A stretch of 64,000 nucleotides of DNA, from positions 1,674,001-1,738,000 of the forward strand of contig NZ_CP066203.1 of the NCBI RefSeq assembly GCF_017310545.1, read 5' to 3'. This stretch comes from Methylacidimicrobium sp. B4. GTDB lineage: Bacteria; Verrucomicrobiota; Verrucomicrobiia; Methylacidiphilales; Methylacidiphilaceae. Positions 8,640 to 17,257 of this stretch are shown piece by piece (positions within the stretch are counted from its first letter, which is position 1; each line of letters starts with the position of its first letter). Under the pieces are notes generated by a model. It searched no databases. It had not been told where the DNA came from and saw nothing but the letters and a program-made list of their open reading frames with translations. Position numbers and translations under genes: made by a program.

Positions 8640-8720
8640 ATGCTCGCTTTTCTAGGCATCGTCTGCGTGGGCCTTCTGGCCTATCTTTTCGCAGCCATGA
8701 TCTGGCCCGAGAAGTTCTAA
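8640..8720 (+). CDS. kdpF: KdpF, small subunit of the potassium-transporting ATPase
   Basis: A 26-residue hydrophobic peptide (one helix, LAFLGIVCVGLLAYLFAAMI) ending in WPEKF, the usual KdpF ending. KdpF stabilises the KdpABC complex in the membrane. The ATG follows GAGGAAGGG and the stop lies 12 bases before kdpA. Confidence 0.85.
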   Translation: MLAFLGIVCVGLLAYLFAAMIWPEKF

Positions 8721-8732
8721 AGTCTTTCGGAA

Positions 8733-10484
8733 ATGACCACCTCCTTCTGGCTTGCCGTCGGGCTGTTTTTTGCGCTCCTGGCACTCATCAGCTGGGCTTT
8801 GGCCCTCTATCTGCGAGCGGTGCTCGATCCGAACGGCAAGACCTGGCTCGACCCGGTCTTGCGACCGCTCGAGCGGTGGACCTACCGGCTTTGCGGGGTC
8901 GATCCCCGGAAGGAGGAGAGCTGGAAGGGCTACCTCGCCTCGCTGCTGGTCTTCAACCTGGTGGGCCTCTTGCTTACCTATCTCATCCTGCGGATCCAGC
9001 AGTGGCTCCCGCTCAATCCCAAGGGATTCGGCCCGCTTTCGCCCGACTTGGCCTTCAATACGGCCGTGAGCTTCACCACCAACACCAACTGGCAGAACTA
9101 TGCCGGGGAATCGACTCTCTCCTACTTCTCCCAGATGGTGGGGCTTGCCTCGCACAACTTCACCTCCGCAGCCACAGGGATCGCCATTGCCGCAGCCTTC
9201 CTCCGTGCGCTCACCCGGACCGGGGCAAGGACGATCGGCAACTTCTGGGTCGATCTGGTCCGGACCACCTACTACCTGCTTCTCCCTCTTGCGTTCGGGA
9301 TGGCGATCCTTCTCGTCTCCCAAGGGGTTCCACAAAACTTTGCCCCCTATGCCCAGGCGCAGCTCGTCGAGCCGGTCTCGGTCATGGGCGCCGATGGGAA
9401 GGAGCGCCGGATCGAAAGGCAGGAGATCGTTGCGGGTCCGATCGCCTCCCAGGAAGCGATCAAGCAGCTGGGCACCAATGGGGGAGGATACACGAATGCC
9501 AACTCGGCGCATCCCTTCGAAAACCCGACCCCGCTGTCGAACTTGCTCGAAATCTTCGCGGTGCTCTGCATTCCCGGGGCGCTGGCGGTCTACCTTGGGC
9601 TCGCCGTAGGCCGCCGCTCCCACGGATGGGCGGTCTGGGGGGTGATGGCGATCCTTTTTCTCGGAGGCATCCTGGTTTGCTGGCATGCGGAAGCGGGAGG
9701 CAACCCGCTTCTGGTGGAGCTCGGGCTCTCTCCCTCCGAAGGCAACCGCGAAGGAAAGGAGAGCCGCTTCGGGATCCTCGATTCGGCACTTTTTGCCGTC
9801 GCGACGACGGCCACCTCCTGCGGAGCGGTCAACTCGCTGCATGACTCCTATATGCCCCTGGGAGGCCTGGTCCCCCTGTTCAACATGGAATTGGGCGAGG
9901 TCGTCTTTGGCGGAGTCGGATCGGGGCTCTATGGGATGCTCGTCTTTGTGGTCCTCGGAGTCTTTCTCTTCGGGCTCATGATCGGGCGGACTCCGGAGTA
10001 TTTGGGGAAGAAGATTGGAGCGAGCGAGGTCAAGAGGGCCGCCCTGAGCATTCTCGCGCTGACCCTCTCGATCCTCGGGTTGAGCGCCTGGGCGATCGCA
10101 AGCCCCTGGGGCTGGGCGGGAATCGCCAACGCAGGCCCCCACGGATTGAGCGAGGTCCTCTACGCGTTCAGCTCGACCACGGGGAACAACGGGAGCGCCT
10201 TTGCGGGCCTTTCGGGGAACACCCCATGGTACAATACGACCCTCGGGATCGCCATGCTCGCCGGGCGCTACCTGATGCTCGTGCCGGTCCTGGGGCTAGC
10301 CGGACTCTTGGCTGCCCAGAAGACCGTGGCGGCGAGCCAAGCGGCCTTTCCGGTCTCAGGCGGGCTCTTCATCCTCCTGCTGCTGGCGACAGTCTTCATC
10401 GTGGGGGCGCTCAACTTTTTCCCCGTCCTTGCGCTGGGGCCGATCCTCGAGCACTTCCTGCTCCATGCGGGCCAGACCTTTTAA
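8733..10484 (+). CDS. kdpA: Potassium-transporting ATPase, K+ channel-like subunit KdpA
   Basis: KdpA binds and conducts K+ in the high-affinity ATP-driven uptake system. The 583 residues form about ten membrane segments. Selectivity-filter-like repeats are seen in [42 protein letters not shown] and [14 protein letters not shown], matching the four pore loops of the superfamily of K+ transporters. Length is near the family usual of about 560. It stands between kdpF and kdpB in the standard kdpFABC order. Confidence 0.97.
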   Translation: MTTSFWLAVGLFFALLALISWALALYLRAVLDPNGKTWLDPVLRPLERWTYRLCGVDPRKEESWKGYLASLLVFNLVGLLLTYLILRIQQWLPLNPKGFGPLSPDLAFNTAVSFTTNTNWQNYAGESTLSYFSQMVGLASHNFTSAATGIAIAAAFLRALTRTGARTIGNFWVDLVRTTYYLLLPLAFGMAILLVSQGVPQNFAPYAQAQLVEPVSVMGADGKERRIERQEIVAGPIASQEAIKQLGTNGGGYTNANSAHPFENPTPLSNLLEIFAVLCIPGALAVYLGLAVGRRSHGWAVWGVMAILFLGGILVCWHAEAGGNPLLVELGLSPSEGNREGKESRFGILDSALFAVATTATSCGAVNSLHDSYMPLGGLVPLFNMELGEVVFGGVGSGLYGMLVFVVLGVFLFGLMIGRTPEYLGKKIGASEVKRAALSILALTLSILGLSAWAIASPWGWAGIANAGPHGLSEVLYAFSSTTGNNGSAFAGLSGNTPWYNTTLGIAMLAGRYLMLVPVLGLAGLLAAQKTVAASQAAFPVSGGLFILLLLATVFIVGALNFFPVLALGPILEHFLLHAGQTF

Positions 10485-10495
10485 GGGAAAAGACG

Positions 10496-12535
10496 ATGAA
10501 ACCCAAGCAGTTCAGCTTTGCCGACCCGCAGCTCTTGGCCTTCTCTCTGCGCGGGGCGATCCTCAAAGCCAATCCTTTCGTCCTCTGGCGCAATCCGGTC
10601 ATCTTCGTCACCGAGATCGGGGCGATCGTGAGCACCCTCGAAATCTTCCTTTCCCCGGAGTCGAAGCTCTTCACCGTCCAGATCTCGCTCTGGCTCTGGT
10701 TCACAGTCTTCTTTGCCACCTTTGCCGAAGCGATTGCGGAGAGCCGGGGGAAAGCCCAGGCGGACAGCCTGCGGCAAGCGAGGACGATCACGATGGCCCG
10801 GAGACGCCGGGAGGGGAGGGAAGAGAGCGTCTCGGCGAGCGAGCTGCGGAAGGGAGATCTGGTGATTTGTGTCGCAGGCGATCTCATCCCCGCCGATGGC
10901 GAGGTGATCGAAGGCGCGGCGACCGTCGACGAATCGGCCGTCACGGGAGAGTCGGCACCTGTCGTCCGGGAGAGCGGTGGTGATCGGAGTGCGGTGACGG
11001 GCGGAACCAAGGTGATCAGTGACCGGATCGTGGTGCAGATCACGAGCGACCCGGGACAGACCTTCTTGGATCGGATGATTCAGCTCGTCGAAGGGGCCAA
11101 GCGGCAGAAGACGCCCAACGAGATCGCCCTGGGCATCCTCCTGGCGGCGCTCACCTTCCTCTTCCTCTTGGTCATCCTCACCCTGGTCCCCTTCTTGCAC
11201 TATCTCCATGCTCCCGTCTCGATCCCGACGCTGGCCGCGTTGGTCGTCTGCCTGATCCCGACGACAATCGGGGGCCTCCTCAGTGCGATCGGGATCGCGG
11301 GAATCGATCGGCTGGTGCAGCACAACGTGATGGCGACCAGCGGCCGCGCAGTCGAGGCGGCCGGGGACATCGACGTGCTTCTTCTCGACAAGACCGGCAC
11401 GATCACGCTCGGAAACCGGATGGCGACCGAATTCGTTCCCGCGGCGGGAGTCGATCGGCTACGGCTCGTCGACGCAGCGCAGCTGGCTTCCCTCGCCGAC
11501 GAGACGCCCGAAGGCCGCTCGATCGTGATCCTGGCCAAGCAGCAGCACGGGCTGCGGGGCCGGGAGGTGTTGGAGAACCAGGCCCGGTTCGTTCCGTTTT
11601 CGGCGCAGACCCGGATGAGCGGAGTCGACTTTCCCGAGAGTGACGGCGCTCCGGCTCGGATGATCCGCAAGGGATCCGGTGATGCGATCGAGGCCTTTCT
11701 GCGCAAGCAGGGGGGGGCGTTGCCCGCGTCAGTTCAGCAAGCGGTCGATCGGATCGCTCGGGATGGCGGGACACCCCTGGTGGTCGCCGAGGGGAAGGAG
11801 GCGTTAGGCGTCATCCATCTCAAGGACGTAGTCAAAGGGGGGATCAAGCAGCGGTTCGCGCGGCTGCGCCAGATGGGCATCCGGACGATCATGATCACCG
11901 GCGACAATCCCCAGACCGCCGCGGCGATTGCGATGGAGGCGGGGGTCGACGATTTCCTGGCGCAGGCGACGCCTGAGGCGAAGCTCGCCCGCATTCGGCG
12001 CGAGCAGGAGGGTGGGCACCTGGTAGCGATGACCGGGGACGGTACCAACGACGCGCCAGCACTCGCCCAGGCCGATGTGGGGGTGGCCATGAACACGGGA
12101 ACGCAGGCCGCCCGGGAGGCGGGCAACATGGTCGACCTCGACAGCAATCCCACCAAGCTCATCGAAGTGGTCGAGATCGGCAAGCAGCTCCTCGTCACCC
12201 GCGGAGCGCTGACCACCTTTAGCGTGGCCAATGACGTGGCAAAATACTTTGCGATCATCCCGGCGATGCTGATGGGAACCTTTCCGGCAATCGCGCCCCT
12301 GAACATCATGAAGCTGCGGAGCCCGGAAAGCGCAATCATCAGTGCGGTGATCTTCAACGCCCTGGTCATCGTGGCGCTGATCCCGCTCGCCCTGAAGGGC
12401 ATTCGCCTCCGCGGCCTGACGGCCCAGGCCCTGCTCGTGCGCAATGCGTTGATATATGGTCTCGGCGGCTTGGCGGCCCCCTTCGTGGGGATCAAGGGGA
12501 TCGATCTGCTGCTCAGTCTCTTGCCCTGGAAATAG
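10496..12535 (+). CDS. kdpB: Potassium-transporting ATPase, catalytic subunit KdpB
   Basis: P-type ATPase subunit that drives K+ import. The 679 residues contain the phosphorylated Asp298 in [13 protein letters not shown], the actuator motif VTGES near 150, [14 protein letters not shown], and the hinge [19 protein letters not shown], plus the membrane segments around 220-260 and at the C terminus. The ATG at 10496 follows AAGGG and comes 11 bases after kdpA; an in-frame extension upstream would lie inside kdpA and is rejected. All key residues are present. Confidence 0.98.
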   Translation: MKPKQFSFADPQLLAFSLRGAILKANPFVLWRNPVIFVTEIGAIVSTLEIFLSPESKLFTVQISLWLWFTVFFATFAEAIAESRGKAQADSLRQARTITMARRRREGREESVSASELRKGDLVICVAGDLIPADGEVIEGAATVDESAVTGESAPVVRESGGDRSAVTGGTKVISDRIVVQITSDPGQTFLDRMIQLVEGAKRQKTPNEIALGILLAALTFLFLLVILTLVPFLHYLHAPVSIPTLAALVVCLIPTTIGGLLSAIGIAGIDRLVQHNVMATSGRAVEAAGDIDVLLLDKTGTITLGNRMATEFVPAAGVDRLRLVDAAQLASLADETPEGRSIVILAKQQHGLRGREVLENQARFVPFSAQTRMSGVDFPESDGAPARMIRKGSGDAIEAFLRKQGGALPASVQQAVDRIARDGGTPLVVAEGKEALGVIHLKDVVKGGIKQRFARLRQMGIRTIMITGDNPQTAAAIAMEAGVDDFLAQATPEAKLARIRREQEGGHLVAMTGDGTNDAPALAQADVGVAMNTGTQAAREAGNMVDLDSNPTKLIEVVEIGKQLLVTRGALTTFSVANDVAKYFAIIPAMLMGTFPAIAPLNIMKLRSPESAIISAVIFNALVIVALIPLALKGIRLRGLTAQALLVRNALIYGLGGLAAPFVGIKGIDLLLSLLPWK

Positions 12536-12546
12536 GGAGGCTCCCG

Positions 12547-13143
12547 ATGAAGGGTCTTTTGTCACGCATCCGGATCTCCCTCGTCCTCACAGGCGTGCTC
12601 TTGGCGACCTTGTGCGGGATCTATCCCTTGGCCGTCTATTGGGTCGGCCAGTTCCTCTTCCCTTTCCAGGCGACGGGGAGTCTCGTTCGCTCTTCGGATG
12701 GGACCGTCTTGGGCTCCGCCCTGCTGGGGCAGAACTTCCGAGGCCCGCAGTATTTCCATCCTCGCCCCTCGGCGGCGGGCGTGGCGGGCTACGATGCTGC
12801 CGCTTCCGGCGGTCGGAACTTGGGGCCGACCTCGAAAGGGCTTATCGATGCGGTATCTCGGAGCGTAGCGGATTACCGGAAGGAAAACCTTCTCTCCCCC
12901 GACCAGAGGATTCCTGCGGATGCGGTCACCGCTTCCGCGAGCGGCCTCGATCCGCACATCAGCCTCGCCAATGCGCTTCTCCAGCTCCCCCGCGTCGCTC
13001 GAGAGCGGAAAAGATCGCACGAGGAGCTGCTTCCGATCCTGGCTCGGTATACGAGCAAGCCCTGGCTGGGACTCTTTGGTGATCCGGTAGTCAACGTAGC
13101 GATGGTCAACTGGGCGCTCGACGGCAAGCTGGGCGGCCGGTGA
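12547..13143 (+). CDS. kdpC: Potassium-transporting ATPase subunit KdpC
   Basis: Single-span periplasmic-side subunit needed for Kdp assembly and K+ affinity. The N-terminal helix (ISLVLTGVLLATLCGIYPLAVY) is followed by GSLVRSSDGTVLGSALLGQNF, YFHPRPSAA and the conserved VTASASGLDPHISLANA. The 198-residue length fits the family. GGGAGG lies 6 bases before the ATG. No kdpD or kdpE sensor-regulator genes follow, so control is either elsewhere in the genome or of another type. Confidence 0.97.
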   Translation: MKGLLSRIRISLVLTGVLLATLCGIYPLAVYWVGQFLFPFQATGSLVRSSDGTVLGSALLGQNFRGPQYFHPRPSAAGVAGYDAAASGGRNLGPTSKGLIDAVSRSVADYRKENLLSPDQRIPADAVTASASGLDPHISLANALLQLPRVARERKRSHEELLPILARYTSKPWLGLFGDPVVNVAMVNWALDGKLGGR

Positions 13144-13233
13144 AAAAGGGAGAAGTGGGGGAGCGGAATCTTCCCCGAACCCGGGGTTGTCAAGAACCCG
13201 GCTCTTCTTCTAAGGTCCCTTCGATTCATCGCC

Positions 13234-15183
13234 ATGTACCCTCTTCCTTCTTTTCACCTTGCTCTTGTCCTGCTCACCGTCGGGCTTTTTCAGGTTCCGG
13301 CGCTCCTTTTCTCCGCCCCACCCGACCGGAAGGCTGCGCCGCTTATCCCCCTCCGGGTGCTTTTCGAAGAGCCGAAGTGGGCCTCGCCGCGGCTCTCGCC
13401 CGACGGGGCAAAGCTAGCGTATCTGGCTCCTCACCAAGGCGTATTAAATGTTTGGGTCCGATCCTTGGGCTCCAAGGACGATCGTCCGATCACGGCGGAA
13501 AAGGGACGAGGCATCCGCTCCTTTTTCTGGTCCCCGGATAGTCAAACGATCTTCTATCTCCAGGACCAGGGCGGAAACGAGAACAACCACCTCTTCGGTG
13601 TCGATCTGGCCAAAGGCTCGGCGAGCGACCTGACCCCGTTCCAGGACGTCAAGGTCCATCTTCAGGCGGATGATCCCGCCCATCCCCGATCCCTTCTCCT
13701 CGCGCTCAATCGACGGGATCCCAAGGTCTTCGACATCTACCGCCTTGCCCTCCCCGACAATCGGCTCAGCCTGCTCGCGGAGAATCCCGGGAATGTGATC
13801 GAATGGGAAGAGGATCATCAATATGCCATTCGGGCCCGGCTTTCGATGCTGCCGGGTGCGCGGCAGGAAGTGAGTGCGAGGGTGGCAGTCGAAGCACCCT
13901 GGAAGGCGCTGGCATCCTGGGGGCCGGACGAATCGGGGAGCCTGGCGGGGTTCTCCCCGGATGACCGCTCGCTCTGGATCCTTTCGACCGTCGGGGCGAA
14001 TGCCGAGCGGCTTTTGGAAATCGATCCTGCGAGCGGAAAGCAGACGGTGCTGGCGGAGGACGCCCACTACGACGTAGCGGCCATCCTGACTCATCCGAGG
14101 ACCTATCGACTCGAGGCGGTGGCTTTTGAGCGCGAGAAGCTCGAGTGGCAGTTCTTCGACGATCGCATCCGCGAGGCCTTCGACTACCTCCAGCGCCAGC
14201 ATCCCGGAGAGGTGATGATTTCCAGCCGCGATTTTGCGGACAAGACCTGGGCGGTCGCCTACTCCTCCGACGTCGACCCCACGAGCTTTTACCTCTTCTG
14301 GCCTGGCGAGAAGAAGCTCGAGTTTCTCTTCTCGTCCCGACCCGAGCTCGCTTCCTATCGCCTCGCTCCCATGGAGCCGATCACCTTCCCGGCGCGGGAC
14401 GGGCTTCTGCTCCATGGTTACCTCACCTTGCCCCTCGGGGCGACCGGCAAGGTACCCTTTGTGCTTCTGGTCCATGGGGGCCCCTGGGCGCGCGACAGCT
14501 GGGGCTTTAGCCCTCTGGTTCAGCTCCTGGCCAACCGGGGGTACGGCGTCCTGCAGGTCAACTTCCGCGGCTCCACGGGCTATGGGAAGGAGTTCGTGAA
14601 TGCGGGAGACCGCGAATGGGGCGGAAAGATGCAGGCCGACCTGATCGATGCCAAGCACTGGGCGGTCGCGCACGGCTACGCCGATCCGGCCCGCTTCGCC
14701 ATCATGGGGATGAGCTACGGCGGCTATGCGACGCTGGCAGCCCTGTCCTTCGTGCCCGGGGAGTTCACCTGCGGGGTCGAGGCGATGGGTCCGTCCAACC
14801 TCATCACCATGAGCCGCTCGATCCCGCCCTACTGGGAGCCGATGCGGGCCCTCTTTGAAAAGCGCCTCGGGAGCCCGGAGAAGGACGAGGCATTCTTGCA
14901 GGAGCGATCCCCCCTCTTCTCCGCGGACCGGATCCGGGTGCCTCTCCTGATCGCCCAGGGAGCCAACGACGTCCGGGTCAAGCGGGTGGAGAGCGATCAG
15001 ATCGTCGAGGCGATGCGCAAGCACGGGCTTCCCGTCGAATACCTGCTCTTTCCGGACGAGGGGCATGGGTTTGTCCGCCCGGAGGATCGTCTCCAGTTCT
15101 TTCGGGCGACCGAACGCTTCCTGGCCAAGCATCTTGGCGGACGGTCCGAGGAAGGGGCGGGGGCCAAAGAGGCGGTCCGCTGA
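13234..15183 (+). CDS. S9 family peptidase (prolyl oligopeptidase / acylaminoacyl-peptidase type), exported
   Basis: Serine peptidase that probably trims short peptides in the periplasm. An N-terminal hydrophobic segment (LALVLLTVGLFQVPALLFSAP) looks like a signal peptide. Residues of about 50-380 form a beta-propeller with repeats such as ASPRLSPDGAKLAYL and IRSFFWSPDSQTIFYL. The C-terminal alpha/beta-hydrolase part has FVLLVHGGPWARDSWGF, the nucleophile near Ser494 in GMSYGGY, an Asp in QGANDVRV and the His in PDEGHGF near 611. The full catalytic triad is present. It stands alone: 90 bases after kdpC and convergent with the next gene. Confidence 0.93.
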   Translation: MYPLPSFHLALVLLTVGLFQVPALLFSAPPDRKAAPLIPLRVLFEEPKWASPRLSPDGAKLAYLAPHQGVLNVWVRSLGSKDDRPITAEKGRGIRSFFWSPDSQTIFYLQDQGGNENNHLFGVDLAKGSASDLTPFQDVKVHLQADDPAHPRSLLLALNRRDPKVFDIYRLALPDNRLSLLAENPGNVIEWEEDHQYAIRARLSMLPGARQEVSARVAVEAPWKALASWGPDESGSLAGFSPDDRSLWILSTVGANAERLLEIDPASGKQTVLAEDAHYDVAAILTHPRTYRLEAVAFEREKLEWQFFDDRIREAFDYLQRQHPGEVMISSRDFADKTWAVAYSSDVDPTSFYLFWPGEKKLEFLFSSRPELASYRLAPMEPITFPARDGLLLHGYLTLPLGATGKVPFVLLVHGGPWARDSWGFSPLVQLLANRGYGVLQVNFRGSTGYGKEFVNAGDREWGGKMQADLIDAKHWAVAHGYADPARFAIMGMSYGGYATLAALSFVPGEFTCGVEAMGPSNLITMSRSIPPYWEPMRALFEKRLGSPEKDEAFLQERSPLFSADRIRVPLLIAQGANDVRVKRVESDQIVEAMRKHGLPVEYLLFPDEGHGFVRPEDRLQFFRATERFLAKHLGGRSEEGAGAKEAVR

Positions 15184-15193
15184 GGCTGGGGAT

Positions 15194-16657
15194 TCAGTAC
15201 CACCACTGCCAGGAGACCGTGGCCATCCAGCCCATTCCGTACTGGACGCCATTCCAGGATTGATAGCAGGGCACCACGATCTGGGCCGTGAGAAAGTTCC
15301 CCTGGAGGGCGCTTTCGGGCGAGGTCGCCATCTTTTGAAACCCATCGCTGGCGAAGCCCGGCATCCGCATGTTGACGCCTAGGCCAACCCCGGCCCACTC
15401 CCCTCCGGTCCAGGCCGCCACGATGTCGGGCATGGCGATGAAGGGAGCGGTCTGGATGGAGAGCTGGTCGACCGGGTTCGCTCCGTGGATGCCCCCTTGG
15501 TAGTTGCCGAGCCCGCTAAAATTGAGGGAGATCGCTTCGGTGAAGTTGTAAGAGATCCACCCCGTGCCGGTGAAGGTGTTCCCCCAGGCGTATCCTTGGG
15601 AGTTCCGTCCCACAGGGATCGTGGCATAGCCCTGAACTCCCCAGCCCCAGTGGCGATCCTCGCTCTGCCCGAGGTAGGTGGCCGCCGTGATGAAAGCGGG
15701 CACGCCCAGGCCGAGCTGCATGTCGTAGGGATAGACATGGTGTCCAGCCATGTCGGGCATGGTCTCGTCGATCGAGCCTGTCGGAACCGAGAAGCCATAG
15801 TTCATCTGGAGCCGGTTCCGGTGAAAGTCCAGGACCTTCCAGATCGCCTGGAAGTTGACATCCCCCAGCCCCAGCGCGGTCATCCCCATCTGCGCACCGG
15901 GAGGCATCGGTTGGAGGGGAAGGCCGTTCTTTCCCATGGCATGGCCCATCCCCATCCCGTGGTGCATCCCCATCCCGGGGCCCATGAAACCACCCATGGG
16001 CAGCCCGACCATCGTCATCTGCTTGTCCCAAATCGGGAACATCGCCATGAAGGTGAGGTTGTCGGTGATCCCCATCATGAGCATCGGCATATACTGGGCC
16101 ATGAACATGTCGATATTGCCCATGGCGACGGGCTTCCCTCCATACTGGACCGCGCCGAGGCCGGTGAGGTTCATGGCATTAGAGCCCTGGTAGTAATCGG
16201 GGCCCATGTTCATGTACATCCACCAGAACCCGATCATCGGCTGGTACTTCCGGTGCATGTGCCCGGTTCCCATGAGGTTGGCCGGGGTGTCGCTCGCAGC
16301 GATCTTGTCGCTCCAGATCTCCGGAGAATCGAGGCTCCATTTCGAGTTTTCCCAGGGTGCGAGCGGCGTCGGCTCCTTGCCGTAGACGACCGTCTCCGCG
16401 GCGGTCGAGGTCGGGAGGTTCTGGGAGAGAAGGGGCTTCCTTAAGGATTGGCCTTGGGATTGGGCTTGCCCCGATGGGGTGGAGGGTTCCTCGCCGGAAG
16501 AGATTTCCGCAGGGATGCTGGGGGGCAAAGCCGCGTAGACCCCGGTCCCCGGCAGCAGCAAGAGGGCCAGCAGCGCAAAAAAAATGATGTATGGGACGGG
16601 GAGACCCCTTCGGCAAAGAAGTCGCCCGCCGACGGAACTGGTGTGAGTCGTTGTCAT
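15194..16657 (-). CDS. Met/His-rich outer-membrane beta-barrel protein
   Basis: I do not recognise a characterised homologue; the C-terminal half resembles barrels annotated as transporter or MetA-pathway phenol-degradation family. The 487-residue product has an export signal near residues 18-42 (PYIIFFALLALLLLPGTGVYA), a polar linker, then many alternating beta-strand-like segments and an aromatic end (WQWWY) typical of outer-membrane proteins. A metal-binding-looking tract, GMGMHHGMGMGHAMG, and several MYMNMG/MPMLMM clusters are striking. ATG 16657 is chosen because AAAGG lies 5 bases upstream; a GTG at 16720 would add 21 residues. It follows the TonB-dependent receptor on the same strand, separated by 600 bases. 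Copper or another soft metal is a reasonable guess only. Confidence 0.7.
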   Translation of the reverse strand: MTTTHTSSVGGRLLCRRGLPVPYIIFFALLALLLLPGTGVYAALPPSIPAEISSGEEPSTPSGQAQSQGQSLRKPLLSQNLPTSTAAETVVYGKEPTPLAPWENSKWSLDSPEIWSDKIAASDTPANLMGTGHMHRKYQPMIGFWWMYMNMGPDYYQGSNAMNLTGLGAVQYGGKPVAMGNIDMFMAQYMPMLMMGITDNLTFMAMFPIWDKQMTMVGLPMGGFMGPGMGMHHGMGMGHAMGKNGLPLQPMPPGAQMGMTALGLGDVNFQAIWKVLDFHRNRLQMNYGFSVPTGSIDETMPDMAGHHVYPYDMQLGLGVPAFITAATYLGQSEDRHWGWGVQGYATIPVGRNSQGYAWGNTFTGTGWISYNFTEAISLNFSGLGNYQGGIHGANPVDQLSIQTAPFIAMPDIVAAWTGGEWAGVGLGVNMRMPGFASDGFQKMATSPESALQGNFLTAQIVVPCYQSWNGVQYGMGWMATVSWQWWY

Positions 16658-17257
16658 GATGCCTTTCGCGTTTCGCCGGAAGCTTAGCGGGGAGGAAAAA
16701 GGTCGGCTACCGACGCGCACACCGGCTGCTTACGGGTGTGGTGGAAAATCGCCCTCGGCCAGGGATCGGGGTAACCCCTAGGGAGGGTGGGGAAGGGCGC
16801 ACTTTTGCCCCGTTGCGATGGGGGAGGCGTCATCCCCTAGCTGCTGGAGGGATTCGGTGCCTTCGGCAGCGAGGACGAGAAAGGCTGTGGAATCCTTTCC
16901 GGCAGCACAAAAGATTCCCCGCCCGCTACCGAGACCGACAGAGCGCCGGCCCAAGATCCGGCTGGGGAGCCCAAAGGAGCTCAAGAATGCCCGAAATCGG
17001 CACTGATCGCGAAGCAAAGAGTTGTCTCTGGATCGGAGCTGATGGTTGGGATTCGGGGTCCGCCATGAGGGTACCAGAAGCATTCCTCGTAGGAATCCTC
17101 CACCGTGCCGATCCTTTGCGAGGAAGCCTCTTGCCGGGACGCGGCTGCCTTGCCTCTGTCTCGGGCTTGGGCCTCTGGCAGAACGCGAAGGGGCGGCGTC
17201 GGGGAGGGGGCCTGAAAAAGGGGGGAAGCCCTGCTGCCAAGGGAGAACGCTCCTTGC
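16658..17257 (-). other. Gene-free stretch between receptor and Met-rich barrel genes
   Basis: About 600 bases with no convincing gene on either strand; the open frames here show no family pattern and no good ribosome-binding site. The part nearest the Met-rich gene contains two adjacent inverted repeats, described separately. I looked for cobalamin- and other riboswitch boxes and did not find a convincing one. Confidence 0.6.
16702..16740 (-). promoter_or_regulatory. Two tandem hairpins, possible attenuator before the Met-rich barrel gene
   Basis: CACACC (16718-16723) pairs with GGTGTG (16735-16740), a 6 base-pair stem with an 11-base loop. GTCGG (16702-16706) pairs with CCGAC (16710-16714). 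Read on the minus strand, the second hairpin is followed directly by CTTTTT, as in a weak intrinsic terminator, 45 bases before the start codon. The stems are short, so function is uncertain. Confidence 0.3.

Noticed and set aside
8652-10142. Minus-strand open frame of 496 codons opposite kdpF and kdpA
   Set aside because: The kdp genes on the plus strand are certain.
13444-15345. Minus-strand open frame of 633 codons opposite the S9 peptidase
   Set aside because: The peptidase has a complete catalytic triad; the antisense frame is low-complexity in charged residues and unlike any family.
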